Of a stretch of 64,000 nt of DNA, positions 32,019 to 40,088 are shown piece after piece. The notes below the pieces were generated by a model. That model made no database searches. It saw only the letters and a list, made by a program, of their open reading frames with translations, and had not been told where the DNA came from. The stretch spans positions 310,001-374,000 of the forward strand of contig NZ_JAASQV010000001.1 in NCBI RefSeq assembly GCF_011761945.1, read 5' to 3'. The translations under genes and the position numbers were made by a program. Position 1 is the first letter of the stretch. The number at the start of each line of letters is the position of its first letter. The stretch comes from Sphingomonas leidyi. Its GTDB lineage: Bacteria; Pseudomonadota; Alphaproteobacteria; Sphingomonadales; Sphingomonadaceae.

Positions 32019-32606
32019 ATGGATGTTCTGAAGCTTGCGGGCGGCGGGATCGCCGCGGTGGCGATGATGGGGCTGGCGATGCCGGCCCAGGCGCAGGAGC
32101 GCTGGCGCCCGTCGCGCGAGAAGCACAAGGACAAATTCGATGTGGGCGACGCGATCGTCGGCGGCCTGGTGGTCGGCGGCGTGCTCGCGCTGATCTCGAG
32201 CGGGAAGAAGAAGTCGCACGGCGCCGAAGCGGCCGAGGAGCGGGTGCCGATCGATACCGGCCCGGTCGACGGCGGCCGCTATGGCGAGGCGCCGCAGCCC
32301 GCCGCCGGCCCGGTCGCCGAGATGCCGGCACCGAATTCCGCGCAGTTCGACGGGCTCTATGACGAGGATGCCGCCGCCGATCGCTGCGCGGTGGAAGCGG
32401 AAAGCCTGGGCGAACGCTATGCTCGCCTGGCGCAGGTCTCCACGGTCACCAGCACCGTCTGGAACGGCAAGAGCTGGGTGATCAAGGGGCAGGTGGAGCT
32501 GGCCGACGGCTATCGCGACGCCACCCGGGAGAGCCATGGCTTCCGCTGCGCCCTGCGCCGCGGCAGCAGCCCGATCGTGACGATCGAGGGGCTGCAGTCG
32601 CTCTGA
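32019..32606 (+). CDS. Exported hypothetical protein with hydrophobic segment
   Basis: A 195-residue protein. The first 26 residues form a signal peptide (GGIAAVAMMGLAMPAQAQ). A second glycine-rich hydrophobic stretch (residues about 43-60, VGDAIVGGLVVGGVLALISS) is followed by KKK. The middle is proline/alanine-rich. The C-terminal 75 residues contain two cysteines (DRCAVEAES, FRCALRRG) flanking VTSTVWNGKSWVIKGQVELA, a small beta domain. Similar two-part proteins are common in sphingomonads; function unknown. Preceded by AACGGAGG. Confidence 0.72.
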   Translation: MDVLKLAGGGIAAVAMMGLAMPAQAQERWRPSREKHKDKFDVGDAIVGGLVVGGVLALISSGKKKSHGAEAAEERVPIDTGPVDGGRYGEAPQPAAGPVAEMPAPNSAQFDGLYDEDAAADRCAVEAESLGERYARLAQVSTVTSTVWNGKSWVIKGQVELADGYRDATRESHGFRCALRRGSSPIVTIEGLQSL

Positions 32607-32630
32607 GGTCATTTTTGCGGAGGTGCAGGG

Positions 32631-32756
32631 ATGGCATCGCGCGCGCTGTTGGGGATGTGGCCGATGCTGATGCCGGTGGCGGCGTCCGCATCGGCGCTCG
32701 ATGCCGCGGTTCGTGCCGGGGGCGAGAAATTCCTCGCCGGGGAGCGCGGGGCATGA
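32631..32756 (+). CDS. Possible 41-aa exported peptide coupled to the next gene
   Basis: A short frame with GCGGAGG upstream and an ATGA overlap with the DUF1801 gene. It starts MASRALLGMWPMLMPVAASA, which resembles a signal peptide, and ends EKFLAGERGA. The translational coupling and ribosome-binding site support it; its length and lack of a known family argue against. Confidence 0.35.
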   Translation: MASRALLGMWPMLMPVAASASALDAAVRAGGEKFLAGERGA

Positions 32757-33163
32757 CCGCGCCCAGGCTCCTGTCCGGCGGCAATCCACAGATTCCCAAG
32801 GGCGAAGGCGATGCGCCGGTGCAGGCCTATATCGCCGCGATGCCCGAGTGGAAGCAGCGGATCGGGCGCGCGATCGACGACCTGGTGATGGGGTCCGTGC
32901 CCGGCGTGCGCAAGGCGGTGAAGTGGAACACGCCCTTCTACGGCGCCCCCGATCGGGAGGGCTGGTTCCTCGCTTTCCATTGCTTCGACAGATATGTGAA
33001 ACTCACTTTCTTCCGCGGCACTTCGCTCGATCCGGTGCCGCCCGGTCCATCGAAACAGCAGGGGGTGCGCTATCTCGACATCCGCGAGGAGGACGGGATC
33101 GATGCGCCGCGGCTGGCCGCCTGGATCCGGCAGGCCAGTGCCCTGCCTGGCGAGAAGCTCTAG
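32753..33163 (+). CDS. DUF1801-family protein
   Basis: A 136-residue cytoplasmic protein of the YdhG/DUF1801 (iron chaperone-like fold) group. Diagnostic segments are AYIAAMPEWKQRIGRAIDDL, VRKAVKWNTPFYG and the later LTFFRGTSL. ATG 32753 overlaps the preceding short frame by 4 nt. The TAG stop is contributed by the left end of a REP-like element (33160-33253). Biological role not established. Confidence 0.78.
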   Translation: MTAPRLLSGGNPQIPKGEGDAPVQAYIAAMPEWKQRIGRAIDDLVMGSVPGVRKAVKWNTPFYGAPDREGWFLAFHCFDRYVKLTFFRGTSLDPVPPGPSKQQGVRYLDIREEDGIDAPRLAAWIRQASALPGEKL

Positions 33164-33253
33164 GTTGAGAACTCAAACAAGTATCTGATTTTCCGTCATC
33201 ATCCCCGTGCAGGCGGGGATGACGGAGTTGGCTGAATGAGTCCTCAACCCAGG
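33160..33253. repeat. REP/MITE-like element, copy 1 (94 bp)
   Basis: Begins CTAGGTTGAGAACTCA and ends TGAGTCCTCAACCCAGG; the ends are imperfect inverted repeats. The core is an inverted repeat, GTCATCATCCCCG with CGGGGATGAC. It shares AAACAAGTATCTGATTTTC with copies at 54177-54267 and 63257-63350. Its CTAG end provides the stop codon of the DUF1801 gene. Confidence 0.8.
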
Positions 33254-33338
33254 GCGGCGCGCCACCTGGCGATGTGAGGTGCTGTCGGCATTCCTTTACC
33301 GGAGGGGAGGGGGAGGATCGGCCGGATGTGGGCCTAAC

Positions 33339-33752
33339 CTAGTCGTTCAGGAAACGCCCGAGCGTGACCACCCCCTGCCGCTCCAGCCCGAGCGCCTCGT
33401 AGAAGCCGAGCGCTTCCGCATTGCCCTCGCGCACCATCAGCTGGATCTTCGGGCAACCCCGCGCGCGCAGCCACGCCTCCGCCTCGGCCATCAGCGCGCG
33501 GCCGAGCCCGGTGCCGCGGGCGGCGGGCGCGACCGCCAGATAATAGACCCAGCCGCGATGGCCGTCATCGCCCAGCATCACGCTGCCTGCGATCCCGCCG
33601 CCTTCCCCTTGCGCCACCAATATCGTCGCGGCTTCCGCTGCGAGCGCGCGGGCGAAATCCTGTTCGGGATCGTTCCAGGGCCGGGTGAGGCCGCAATCCC
33701 GCCATAGCGCGACGACCGGCCCCGCATCCCCGGCATGCGCCCGCCGGATCAT
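33339..33752 (-). CDS. ypeA: GNAT-family acetyltransferase, YpeA-like
   Basis: A 137-residue N-acetyltransferase of the YpeA subfamily. The signature ALWRDCGLTRPWNDPEQDFA near residue 15, GSVMLGDDGHRGWVYYLAVA near residue 55, the acetyl-CoA loop (RGTGLGRAL) and ARGCPKIQLMVREGN are all typical. Start ATG 33752 is chosen because the upstream extension is arginine-rich shadow sequence. It overlaps the membrane-protein gene before it by 4 nt, so the three minus-strand genes 34626-33339 form one operon. Acceptor unknown. Confidence 0.87.
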   Translation of the reverse strand: MIRRAHAGDAGPVVALWRDCGLTRPWNDPEQDFARALAAEAATILVAQGEGGGIAGSVMLGDDGHRGWVYYLAVAPAARGTGLGRALMAEAEAWLRARGCPKIQLMVREGNAEALGFYEALGLERQGVVTLGRFLND

Positions 33753-34003
33753 GCCGGCCGCCGCGCGATGTGCCACAGCGTCACTGCGCCGATCAGCATC
33801 CACACCATGTTCAGGGTCGCCGAGGGGATTGCGCCGTTCCAGCCGCTGTTGATCACGAAACAGCCCGCGCCGACCACGTTCATCCACTGATAGGCGCGCG
33901 ACCGGCCGGTCAACCTGCCGGAGGAGAGCAGCAGATAGGCGACCAGGATCAATGCTGCCCCGGTCCAGCCGACAAACTCGATCAGCAGCCTCTCGACGCT
34001 CAT
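33749..34003 (-). CDS. Small membrane protein of the CBU_0592 type
   Basis: An 84-residue protein with three predicted membrane segments (VGWTGAALILVAYLLLSS, then QWMNVVGAGCFVINSGW, then LNMVWMLIGAVTLWHI). The arrangement and the NSGWNGAIPSATLN loop match the small CBU_0592-like inner-membrane family, whose role is unknown. It overlaps both neighbours by 4 nt (ATGA). Confidence 0.75.
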   Translation of the reverse strand: MSVERLLIEFVGWTGAALILVAYLLLSSGRLTGRSRAYQWMNVVGAGCFVINSGWNGAIPSATLNMVWMLIGAVTLWHIARRPA

Positions 34004-34626
34004 CGCGCGATGCAGGTGACGCCGGCCCACAAATTGGTCACCTTGCCGTCGGGCGCAGGCGAACTGAGCAGGCCGGAAAGTTCGCCCATCATGAACTCGT
34101 TGCCGATCGACGTCTCGCCGACATCCACCGTTCCCGCTGCCTCGAGCTCCTTGCGGCTGGTGCCGATGCCGATGCCCTTGGCCGTGGCGAACCCGGCGGA
34201 CTCGCGCCCGTCCAGGTCCCAGCCGGCGAACTTGCCATCCTGGAAATAGAGCGAGAGCCCATCGCGGAAGGCCGCATAGCCAAGCGGGCCGGCGCCGCAA
34301 TCCTGGCTGCTCGCTTCCTCGATCGGGTTGCCGAGCGCGGTGGCGAGCAGCCGCACCGCATCGGCCCTGGCCATGCCGAAGCGCACGGGGCGGGAAGCGC
34401 CGCCGGGAAGCGCCAGAGTCAGTTCGCCGGGCGCCAGCCTGATCCCGACGCCCGGTGCCTCCGCGTGCGCGTTCGCCGCAGGGGCTTCGGCATTGCTCGC
34501 GGGCGGCACGACGATCTCCGCCGTATTGGCCGTCGCGTCCTTCTCCACCGGCTGTTTCGGCTCGGGCGAGCAGGCGGCGAGCAGGCCCAGCACGATGGGC
34601 GCCCATGGCAATGGCTTGATCGTCAT
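34000..34626 (-). CDS. Putative lipoprotein
   Basis: A 208-residue protein with a lipobox (VLGLLAAC, Cys19) followed by a proline/alanine-rich linker to residue about 60. The remaining domain starts GVGIRLAPGELTLALPGG and contains two cysteines and a repeated GxxxxGTSRKEL-type helix-turn, with FGMARADAVRLLATALG earlier. The two similar 'first-Gly, helix' units suggest an internal duplication. Predicted periplasmic, membrane-anchored. No family recognised. First gene of the three-gene overlapping operon. Confidence 0.72.
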   Translation of the reverse strand: MTIKPLPWAPIVLGLLAACSPEPKQPVEKDATANTAEIVVPPASNAEAPAANAHAEAPGVGIRLAPGELTLALPGGASRPVRFGMARADAVRLLATALGNPIEEASSQDCGAGPLGYAAFRDGLSLYFQDGKFAGWDLDGRESAGFATAKGIGIGTSRKELEAAGTVDVGETSIGNEFMMGELSGLLSSPAPDGKVTNLWAGVTCIAR

Positions 34627-34687
34627 CTTCGCTTCCCCACCCGGTTCGCGGCCATTTTCTCACTATCCCGGCGCGCCCGCAATGACC

Positions 34688-35260
34688 TCAGGCGAGGGCG
34701 GCGACCGGCTCCCGGCGGAAGCAGCCGTGCTGATGATCGTTCACCAGCCCCACTGCCTGCATCCAGGCATGAACGATGGTCGGGCCGACGAACTTGAAGC
34801 CCCGGCGCTTCAATTCCTTCGAGACCGCCTCGGAAAGCGGCGTGGTGGCGACGAAGCCATGGCCGGGGCTCAGGATCGGCTTGCCGCCGGCGAAGGCCCA
34901 GCAGAACTCGGCGAAATCCTCGCCGCGCGCCTGCATCTCGCACCAGATCTGCGCGCCCCTGATCGTCGCCTCGATCTTGGCGCGCGCACGCACGATGCCG
35001 GGGTTTGCCATCAGCCGCTCGACGTCCTCGGGCCCGAAGGCGGCGACCTTCGCCGGATCGAAGCCGGCAAATGCCGCGCGAAAGGCTTCGCGCTTGCGCA
35101 GGATGACGATCCAGGCGAGCCCGGCCTGAAAGCCCTCGAGCATCAGCGCCTCCCACAATTCCCGCGAATCGCGGATCGGCACGCCCCATTCGGCATCGTG
35201 ATAGGCGCGGTTGAGCGGATCGCTCACCGCCCAGGCGCAACGCGGCAGATCGTCGGTCAT
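34688..35260 (-). CDS. tag: DNA-3-methyladenine glycosylase I
   Basis: Removes 3-methyladenine from DNA in base-excision repair. It has 190 residues. Zinc ligands Cys8, His21 (YHDAEWG), His176 and Cys180 (HQHGC) are in the places known for Tag, and the glycosylase core has SRELWEALMLEGFQAGLAW near residue 32. Its start overlaps the stop of the ycaQ-like gene by 4 nt, so the two repair genes are translated together. Confidence 0.94.
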   Translation of the reverse strand: MTDDLPRCAWAVSDPLNRAYHDAEWGVPIRDSRELWEALMLEGFQAGLAWIVILRKREAFRAAFAGFDPAKVAAFGPEDVERLMANPGIVRARAKIEATIRGAQIWCEMQARGEDFAEFCWAFAGGKPILSPGHGFVATTPLSEAVSKELKRRGFKFVGPTIVHAWMQAVGLVNDHQHGCFRREPVAALA

Positions 35261-36444
35261 CGGCTTCCCCTGATCGTCTCGCCGATACGCACTTCGCCCA
35301 GCCCGAGCCAGCCCGCCATGCGGGCAAGTTCGATCGCCAGCCGTTCCTCGGTGTCGCGCGGTGCGCCCGGCTCCAGCGTCACTCGGTGCGCGAGCAGCCG
35401 GCCGGCCTGGCGATCGGCCTTGAGGTCGACGCGCGCGACGAGCGCTTCGTCCATCAGGAAGGGCAGCACGAAATAGCCATGGGTCCGTTTGTCGGCAGGC
35501 ACGTAGATTTCGATCCGGTAGCGGAAATCGAACAACCGCTCGGTACGGCCGCGTTCCCAGATCAGCGGGTCGAAGGGTGCCAGCAGCGCGTCGCCGCGCA
35601 CGCGGCGCGGCATGCGCGCGTCGCGGTGCAGCCAGGCCTTCTGGGCCCAGCCCTGCACCCGGACCGGGATCAGCGTGCCTTCCTCCTCCAGCTCGGGGAT
35701 GGCGCGACTGGCCTCCTCCGGCTTGAGCCGGAAATAGTCGCGCAGATCCGCCGCCGTCGCCACGCCGAGCGCGCGGGCGCTACGCTCGATCAGCACGCGC
35801 TGGGCAGTCGCCGCATCGGGCGTCGGCAGGTCGTAGATCGCGCGCGGGATCACCCGTTCGCTCAGATCATAGACCCGCTCGAAGCTGCCCCGCCGCGTGA
35901 CGGTGGTGATCTGGCCCGACCAGAACAGCCATTCGAGCGCCAGCTTGGTCTCGCTCCATTCCCACCAGCCGCTCCTCGAGCTGCCATTCTCGAACTCGGA
36001 AGCGGCGAGCGGCCCTTCGCCGGCAATGCGGTCGCGCACCGCCCGGGCCTCGGCATTGCGTTCGTGCGCGAACAGGCGGAGCTGCCGCCAGCCGATCTCG
36101 CCGCGTTCGGCCCGGGCCATCCGCCACCGGAAATGCGGGTGGAGATCCATCGGCAGCAGCGAAGCCTCGTGCGCCCAATATTCGAAGAGCCTGCGGCCGC
36201 GCTTCGGGCCCCAGGCATCGCGCTCGAGCAGGGCGCGGTCATAGTCGCCCAGTCGCGAAAAGGCAGGCAGATAGTGCATCCGCGTCAATACGTTGACGCT
36301 GTCGATCTGGTGGAGGCCCAGCCGATCCACGGTGCGGCGGAGATGCGCGGCGCCGACGCGGGCGGGCCGGCGCAGGCCGAAGCCCTGCGCCGCGAGGAAG
36401 ATGCGGCGCACCTGCTTCGGCGAAAGCGTTTCCCCGGCGCTCAT
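35257..36444 (-). CDS. YcaQ/AlkX-type winged-helix DNA glycosylase
   Basis: A 395-residue protein of the HTH_42 (YcaQ/AlkZ) superfamily, enzymes that unhook interstrand crosslinks or remove bulky alkylated bases. The catalytic Q-x-D motif is present as HQIDSVNV (Gln46-Asp48), the form typical of YcaQ. Other family marks are ARMHYLPAFSRLG-like sequence, the RRLFEYWAHEASLLP segment near residue 84 and a C-terminal RFDYRIEIYVP-type region. It overlaps tag downstream and the TetR gene upstream by 4 nt each. Linkage with tag supports a repair role. Confidence 0.87.
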   Translation of the reverse strand: MSAGETLSPKQVRRIFLAAQGFGLRRPARVGAAHLRRTVDRLGLHQIDSVNVLTRMHYLPAFSRLGDYDRALLERDAWGPKRGRRLFEYWAHEASLLPMDLHPHFRWRMARAERGEIGWRQLRLFAHERNAEARAVRDRIAGEGPLAASEFENGSSRSGWWEWSETKLALEWLFWSGQITTVTRRGSFERVYDLSERVIPRAIYDLPTPDAATAQRVLIERSARALGVATAADLRDYFRLKPEEASRAIPELEEEGTLIPVRVQGWAQKAWLHRDARMPRRVRGDALLAPFDPLIWERGRTERLFDFRYRIEIYVPADKRTHGYFVLPFLMDEALVARVDLKADRQAGRLLAHRVTLEPGAPRDTEERLAIELARMAGWLGLGEVRIGETIRGSR

Positions 36445-37109
36445 TGCGCGGCGAGCGCCGCGAGATCGGCCGGCAGCAGCTGCTTGAACAGGGCGAGCAC
36501 GCGCCTGCCCTCGGCGGGCGGCAAGGTGATCGCGTGGCGCACCGCCGCGGCGATCAGCGTCATCATCAGCTGGGCATAGCGCCCGACCGCCGCGGGGCTC
36601 GCTCCCTCCGCGACCGGCCGCACCGCCTCCGCGAGCAGATTGGCGAGAAAGGCGCCATCCTCTTCATCGAGCTTCTGCAGGGCGCGGTCGGCCTGGGTCG
36701 CCTGCCAGATGTCGCGCATCACCGGTTCGTCCACGAACATCCGATAATAGCTGTCGACGATATTGCCCAGCGCAGGGCGCAGGTCCGCGATGGTCTCCAC
36801 CGTGGCCAGATCGCGCGCCACGCACGCGCGGCCGATCGCGTTGCAGCGCTCGGCCAGCGTGCCGATGATCGCCGTCTTGTCCGGGAAATATTGATAGAGC
36901 GAGCCGAAGGGGATGCCCGTGCGCTCGACGATGTCGCTCATGCGAAAGGCGTCGCTGCCCTTCTCCGCCATCACCGCCGCGGCGCATTGCAGGATGCGCT
37001 CGAACCGCTCGCGGCTGCGCTTCTGCACGGGCACCATCGGCGCCCGAGCCTCGGGCAATGCCGCCTCTTGTCCTCCCGCTGCCGGCCTTCGCCCCATTCC
37101 GCTTCCCAT
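36441..37109 (-). CDS. TetR-family transcriptional regulator
   Basis: A 222-residue repressor from ATG 37109; ATG 37097 and ATG 37037 are in frame, and the last starts closest to the DNA-binding domain. The HTH is clear: RERFERILQCAAAVMAEKGS, then DIVERTGIPFGSLYQYFPDK. The C-terminal domain is helical with unknown ligand. It overlaps the ycaQ-like gene and is divergent from the DUF1772 gene, with AATACGA half-sites between (37129-37177), so it probably controls both units. Confidence 0.88.
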   Translation of the reverse strand: MGSGMGRRPAAGGQEAALPEARAPMVPVQKRSRERFERILQCAAAVMAEKGSDAFRMSDIVERTGIPFGSLYQYFPDKTAIIGTLAERCNAIGRACVARDLATVETIADLRPALGNIVDSYYRMFVDEPVMRDIWQATQADRALQKLDEEDGAFLANLLAEAVRPVAEGASPAAVGRYAQLMMTLIAAAVRHAITLPPAEGRRVLALFKQLLPADLAALAAQ

Positions 37110-37118
37110 CGCATGCGC

Positions 37119-37147
37119 TTGACGATTCGAATACGAGGGATTATCGG
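37119..37147 (+). promoter_or_regulatory. Candidate promoter of the DUF1772 gene
   Basis: CTTGACG with -35 TTGACG (37119-37124), 17 bp, TATCGG (37142-37147). The first AATACGA half-site lies inside the spacer. Confidence 0.5.
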
Positions 37148-37177
37148 GTTTTGCAAATACGATACATTCTCGTATTC
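37129..37177. promoter_or_regulatory. Probable TetR operator (AATACGA half-sites)
   Basis: Perfect dyad AATACGA-N7-TCGTATT (37156-37176) plus an upstream GAATACGAG (37129-37137) that pairs perfectly with CTCGTATTC (37169-37177). The three half-sites lie between the divergent TetR and DUF1772 genes and overlap the promoter. Confidence 0.65.
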
Positions 37178-37192
37178 AATCGAAGGGCCTGG

Positions 37193-37678
37193 ATGATGCG
37201 CACCTTTCTCGTTCCCGGACTGCTCTGGTTCTCGGCAATCGGCTGCGGGCTGATGGCCGGGCTCTATTATGCCTTCTCCACGTTCATCATGACGGCGCTC
37301 GGCCGGATTGCCCCGGCCTCGGGCATGGCGGCGATGCATGCGATCAATGTCGACATATTGCGCTCGTCCTTCCTGCCGCTGTTCCTCGCGACCACCATGG
37401 CGGCCGGGCTGCTCGCGGTGGTCGGCGCGCTGCGCTGGGGCGAGCCGGGCGCGCTGGCGATGGTCGCCGGCGGCACGATCTATCTGCTCGGCATGTTCGG
37501 CGTGACGATGTTCTGCAACGTGCCGCTCAACGACGCGCTGGTCGCGGCCGGCGACGGCACCGGCCCGGTCGAGATCTGGGCGCGCTATCTCAAGGAATGG
37601 ACGATGTGGAACCATGTCCGCACCCTGAGCTCCATCGCCGCGTTTGCGCTGTACATCGCGGCGCTGGTGCAGCGCTAG
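37193..37678 (+). CDS. DUF1772 (anthrone oxygenase-like) membrane protein
   Basis: A 161-residue membrane protein with four hydrophobic segments. The pattern GCGLMAGLYYAFSTFIMTAL, the FNVPLN-type motif (MFCNVPLNDAL) and WARYLKEWTMWNHVRT are typical of the DUF1772 family, some fungal members of which are called anthrone oxygenases. Bacterial role unknown. It has two start codons in tandem (37193, 37196). It is divergent from the TetR gene and probably its target. Confidence 0.85.
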   Translation: MMRTFLVPGLLWFSAIGCGLMAGLYYAFSTFIMTALGRIAPASGMAAMHAINVDILRSSFLPLFLATTMAAGLLAVVGALRWGEPGALAMVAGGTIYLLGMFGVTMFCNVPLNDALVAAGDGTGPVEIWARYLKEWTMWNHVRTLSSIAAFALYIAALVQR

Positions 37679-37694
37679 GCCGCCATCCCCGCCG

Positions 37695-39251
37695 TCACTC
37701 CCACTCGATCGTCCCCGGCGGCTTCGAGGTATAGTCGTACGCGACGCGGTTCACGCCCCGCACTTCGTTGACGATGCGCGTCGCCACCCGGGGGAGAAAC
37801 CCGCCCGGGAACTCGAACGCCTCGGCGGTCATGCCGTCGATCGATGTCACCGCACGCAGCGCCAGCACCGAATCATAGGTGCGGCCGTCGCCCATCACGC
37901 CGACCGTGCGCACCGGCGTCAGCACCGCAAAGGCCTGCCAGATCGCGTCGTACAGCCCGGCGTTGCGGATCTCCTCCAGATAGATGGCGTCCGCCTTGCG
38001 CAGAATGTCGCAGCGCTCCCGCGTCACTTCGCCCGGGATGCGGATCGCCAGGCCCGGCCCCGGAAAGGGATGGCGGCCGACGAACTGCTCGGGCAGCCCC
38101 AGTTCCCGGCCCAGCGCGCGGACTTCGTCCTTGAACAGCTCGCGCAGCGGCTCGACGAGCTTCATGTTCATCCGCTCGGGCAGGCCGCCGACATTGTGGT
38201 GGCTCTTGATCGTCACCGAAGGCCCGCCGGTGAAGCTCACGCTCTCGATCACGTCGGGATAGAGCGTGCCCTGCGCCAGGAAATCGGCGCCGCCGATCTT
38301 CCGCGCCTCTTCCTCGAACACGTCGATGAAGGTCTTGCCGATGAACTTGCGCTTCGCCTCCGGATCCGTGACTCCGGCCAGGCCGGCGAGGAACAGCGTC
38401 TCGGCGTTCACATGGACGAGCGGGATGTTGTAGTGGTTGCGGAACAGGCCAACGACCTGTTCGGCCTCGCCCGAGCGCATCAGCCCGTGATCGACGAACA
38501 CGCAGGTGAGCTGCTCGCCGATCGCCTCGTGGATCAGCACCGCGGCCACCGCGCTGTCGACGCCGCCCGAAAGCCCGCAGATCACCTTGCCGCTGCCCAC
38601 CTGCGCGCGGATCTCGGCGATCTTGGCCTGGCGGAACTCGGCCATGGTCCAGTCGCCCTGCAGCCCGCAGACGTGGCGGACGAAGTTGGCGAGCAGCTTG
38701 GCGCCGTCGGGCGTATGGACCACCTCCGGGTGGAACTGCATCGCATAATAGCGCCGCGTATCGTCGGCGATCACTGCAAAGGGGGCGCCGGCGCTGTGCG
38801 CGACCGGGCGGAAGCCGGGGGCCAGGTTGGTCACCTTGTCGCCATGGCTCATCCACACCTGGTGGTTCTCGCCCTCGTGCCACATGCCGTCGAACAGCAC
38901 GCAGCCATCGTCGATCTCGATGAAGGCGCGGCCGAACTCGCCGCTGTCGCCAAGCTGCACCGTGCCGCCGAGCTGGTGCATCATCACCTGCTGGCCATAG
39001 CAGATGCCGAGCACCGGCAGGCCGCTGTCGAAGATCTCCTGCGGCACCCGGGGGCTGCCCTCGTCCAGCACCGATGCGGGGGAACCGGAGAGGATGATCC
39101 CCTTGGGCTGCATCCGGGCAAAGGCCTTGGCGGCGGTGGTGAAGGGCGCGATCTCGCTATAGACGCCCGCCTCGCGCACGCGGCGCGCGATCAGCTGGGT
39201 AACCTGGCTGCCGAAATCGACGATGAGGATGGAATCTGCATGCTGGTCCAT
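37695..39251 (-). CDS. guaA: GMP synthase (glutamine-hydrolysing)
   Basis: Converts XMP to GMP with ATP and glutamine. It has 518 residues from ATG 39251. Class I amidotransferase domain: [10 protein letters not shown] at the start, nucleophile Cys in LGICYGQQ and the HPEV histidine. The ATP pyrophosphatase domain has the P-loop [11 protein letters not shown], and the C-terminal dimerisation domain has [13 protein letters not shown] and KPPGTIEWE at the very end. Convergent with the DUF1772 gene (16 bp between). Confidence 0.97.
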   Translation of the reverse strand: MDQHADSILIVDFGSQVTQLIARRVREAGVYSEIAPFTTAAKAFARMQPKGIILSGSPASVLDEGSPRVPQEIFDSGLPVLGICYGQQVMMHQLGGTVQLGDSGEFGRAFIEIDDGCVLFDGMWHEGENHQVWMSHGDKVTNLAPGFRPVAHSAGAPFAVIADDTRRYYAMQFHPEVVHTPDGAKLLANFVRHVCGLQGDWTMAEFRQAKIAEIRAQVGSGKVICGLSGGVDSAVAAVLIHEAIGEQLTCVFVDHGLMRSGEAEQVVGLFRNHYNIPLVHVNAETLFLAGLAGVTDPEAKRKFIGKTFIDVFEEEARKIGGADFLAQGTLYPDVIESVSFTGGPSVTIKSHHNVGGLPERMNMKLVEPLRELFKDEVRALGRELGLPEQFVGRHPFPGPGLAIRIPGEVTRERCDILRKADAIYLEEIRNAGLYDAIWQAFAVLTPVRTVGVMGDGRTYDSVLALRAVTSIDGMTAEAFEFPGGFLPRVATRIVNEVRGVNRVAYDYTSKPPGTIEWE

Positions 39252-39320
39252 GCCCAGCGCGCTTAGCCAGAACCGGCGCCGGGGGAAAGGCCGGTGCGCG
39301 ATTATGCATAAGTTTATTCG

Positions 39321-39411
39321 CCGGGTCGGGGACGCGGGCACGCCCGGGAGATCGGCTTCGTCATCCGCGCCTGCCCGGGGATGACGCCGGAGAATGGAAG
39401 CCCCGACCCGG
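39321..39411. repeat. MITE-like palindromic element (91 bp)
   Basis: Perfect 11-bp terminal inverted repeats CCGGGTCGGGG / CCCCGACCCGG with an inner TCATCC...GGGGATGA core related to the CTAG-type elements at 33160, 54177 and 63257. It occupies most of the 248-bp gap between guaA and the next gene; no coding region is seen there. Confidence 0.7.
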
Positions 39412-39499
39412 TGCGCGCGCCGCCCGATCGAAAGCCGACTGTTTTCCGCCGCGAAGCGCGCTATCGCATGGCCGAACCACGAGCAGGCGAGGGCGCGAC

Positions 39500-39847
39500 G
39501 TGACGGTCACCATGTACGGCATCAAGAATTGCGACACGATCAAGAAGGCGCGTGCCTGGATGGACGCGCACGGCATCGCCTATGCCTTTCACGACTACAA
39601 GGCATCGGGGATCGATGCGGCCCGGCTCGCGCGCTGGAGCGGGATCGTCGGCTGGGAAGTGCTGCTCAATCGCGCCGGCACCACCTTCCGCAAGCTGCCC
39701 GACGCCGATCGCGAAGGCATCGATGGCGGCAAGGCGGCGGCGCTGATGCTGGCCCAGCCCTCGATGATCAAGCGCCCCGTGCTCGAATATCCGGGCGGCA
39801 TCCTGGTCGGCTTCAAGCCGGAGAACTACGCCCGGACGCTGCTCTGA
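39500..39847 (+). CDS. ArsC/Spx-family protein, YffB-like
   Basis: A 115-residue thioredoxin-fold protein. It has the single redox cysteine in [15 protein letters not shown] (Cys11), which is the YffB form; no CxxC is present. [14 protein letters not shown] near the end matches the family. GTG 39500 is chosen because it keeps the first strand (VTMYGIKNC). YffB-type proteins are often called arsenate reductase-like, but arsenate reduction is not established for them. A second, unlinked ArsC-type gene lies at 54265. Confidence 0.85.
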   Translation: MTVTMYGIKNCDTIKKARAWMDAHGIAYAFHDYKASGIDAARLARWSGIVGWEVLLNRAGTTFRKLPDADREGIDGGKAAALMLAQPSMIKRPVLEYPGGILVGFKPENYARTLL

Positions 39848-39851
39848 GCGG

Positions 39852-39883
39852 GAGCCCGCGCGACGCTCGCGCCATGCGGGCTC
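39852..39883. terminator. Hairpin between convergent genes
   Basis: GAGCCCGC/GCGGGCTC stem (8 bp) with a 16-nt loop, overlapping the stop of the XRE gene. No T-run, so a weak terminator candidate for either direction. Confidence 0.35.
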
Positions 39884-40088
39884 ATGCCTCCCAGCTGAAC
39901 ACTTCCTCGAGCGGCTTGCCGAACACCTGGGCGATCCGGAACGCGGCTTCGAGCGACGGCGAATATTTGCCTTGCTCGATCGCGGCGATCGTCTGGCGCG
40001 TGAGGCCGATCTTCTCGCCCAGCTCGGCCTGGGTCATCTCGCCGGCGAGGAAGCGCAAGGTGCGCACCTGGTTGACGACCCTAGCCAT
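39882..40088 (-). CDS. XRE-family small transcriptional regulator
   Basis: A 68-residue protein that is a single helix-turn-helix: RTLRFLAGEMTQAELGEKIG, then LTRQTIAAIEQGKYSPSLEA, with the IAQVFGKPLEEVF helix at the end. This compact form is found beside small membrane proteins in many bacteria. It overlaps the upstream membrane-protein gene by 8 nt and is the last gene of a three-gene operon. Confidence 0.87.
   Translation of the reverse strand: MARVVNQVRTLRFLAGEMTQAELGEKIGLTRQTIAAIEQGKYSPSLEAAFRIAQVFGKPLEEVFSWEA

Noticed and set aside
29432..32134. 900-residue minus-strand frame across the prolyl oligopeptidase gene
   Set aside because: Composition is Ala/Arg/Asp/His/Val-rich with no domain, as expected for the antisense of a high-GC gene; the plus-strand peptidase is complete.
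37644..39266. 540-residue plus-strand frame opposite guaA
   Set aside because: Antisense shadow of guaA, no recognisable domain.
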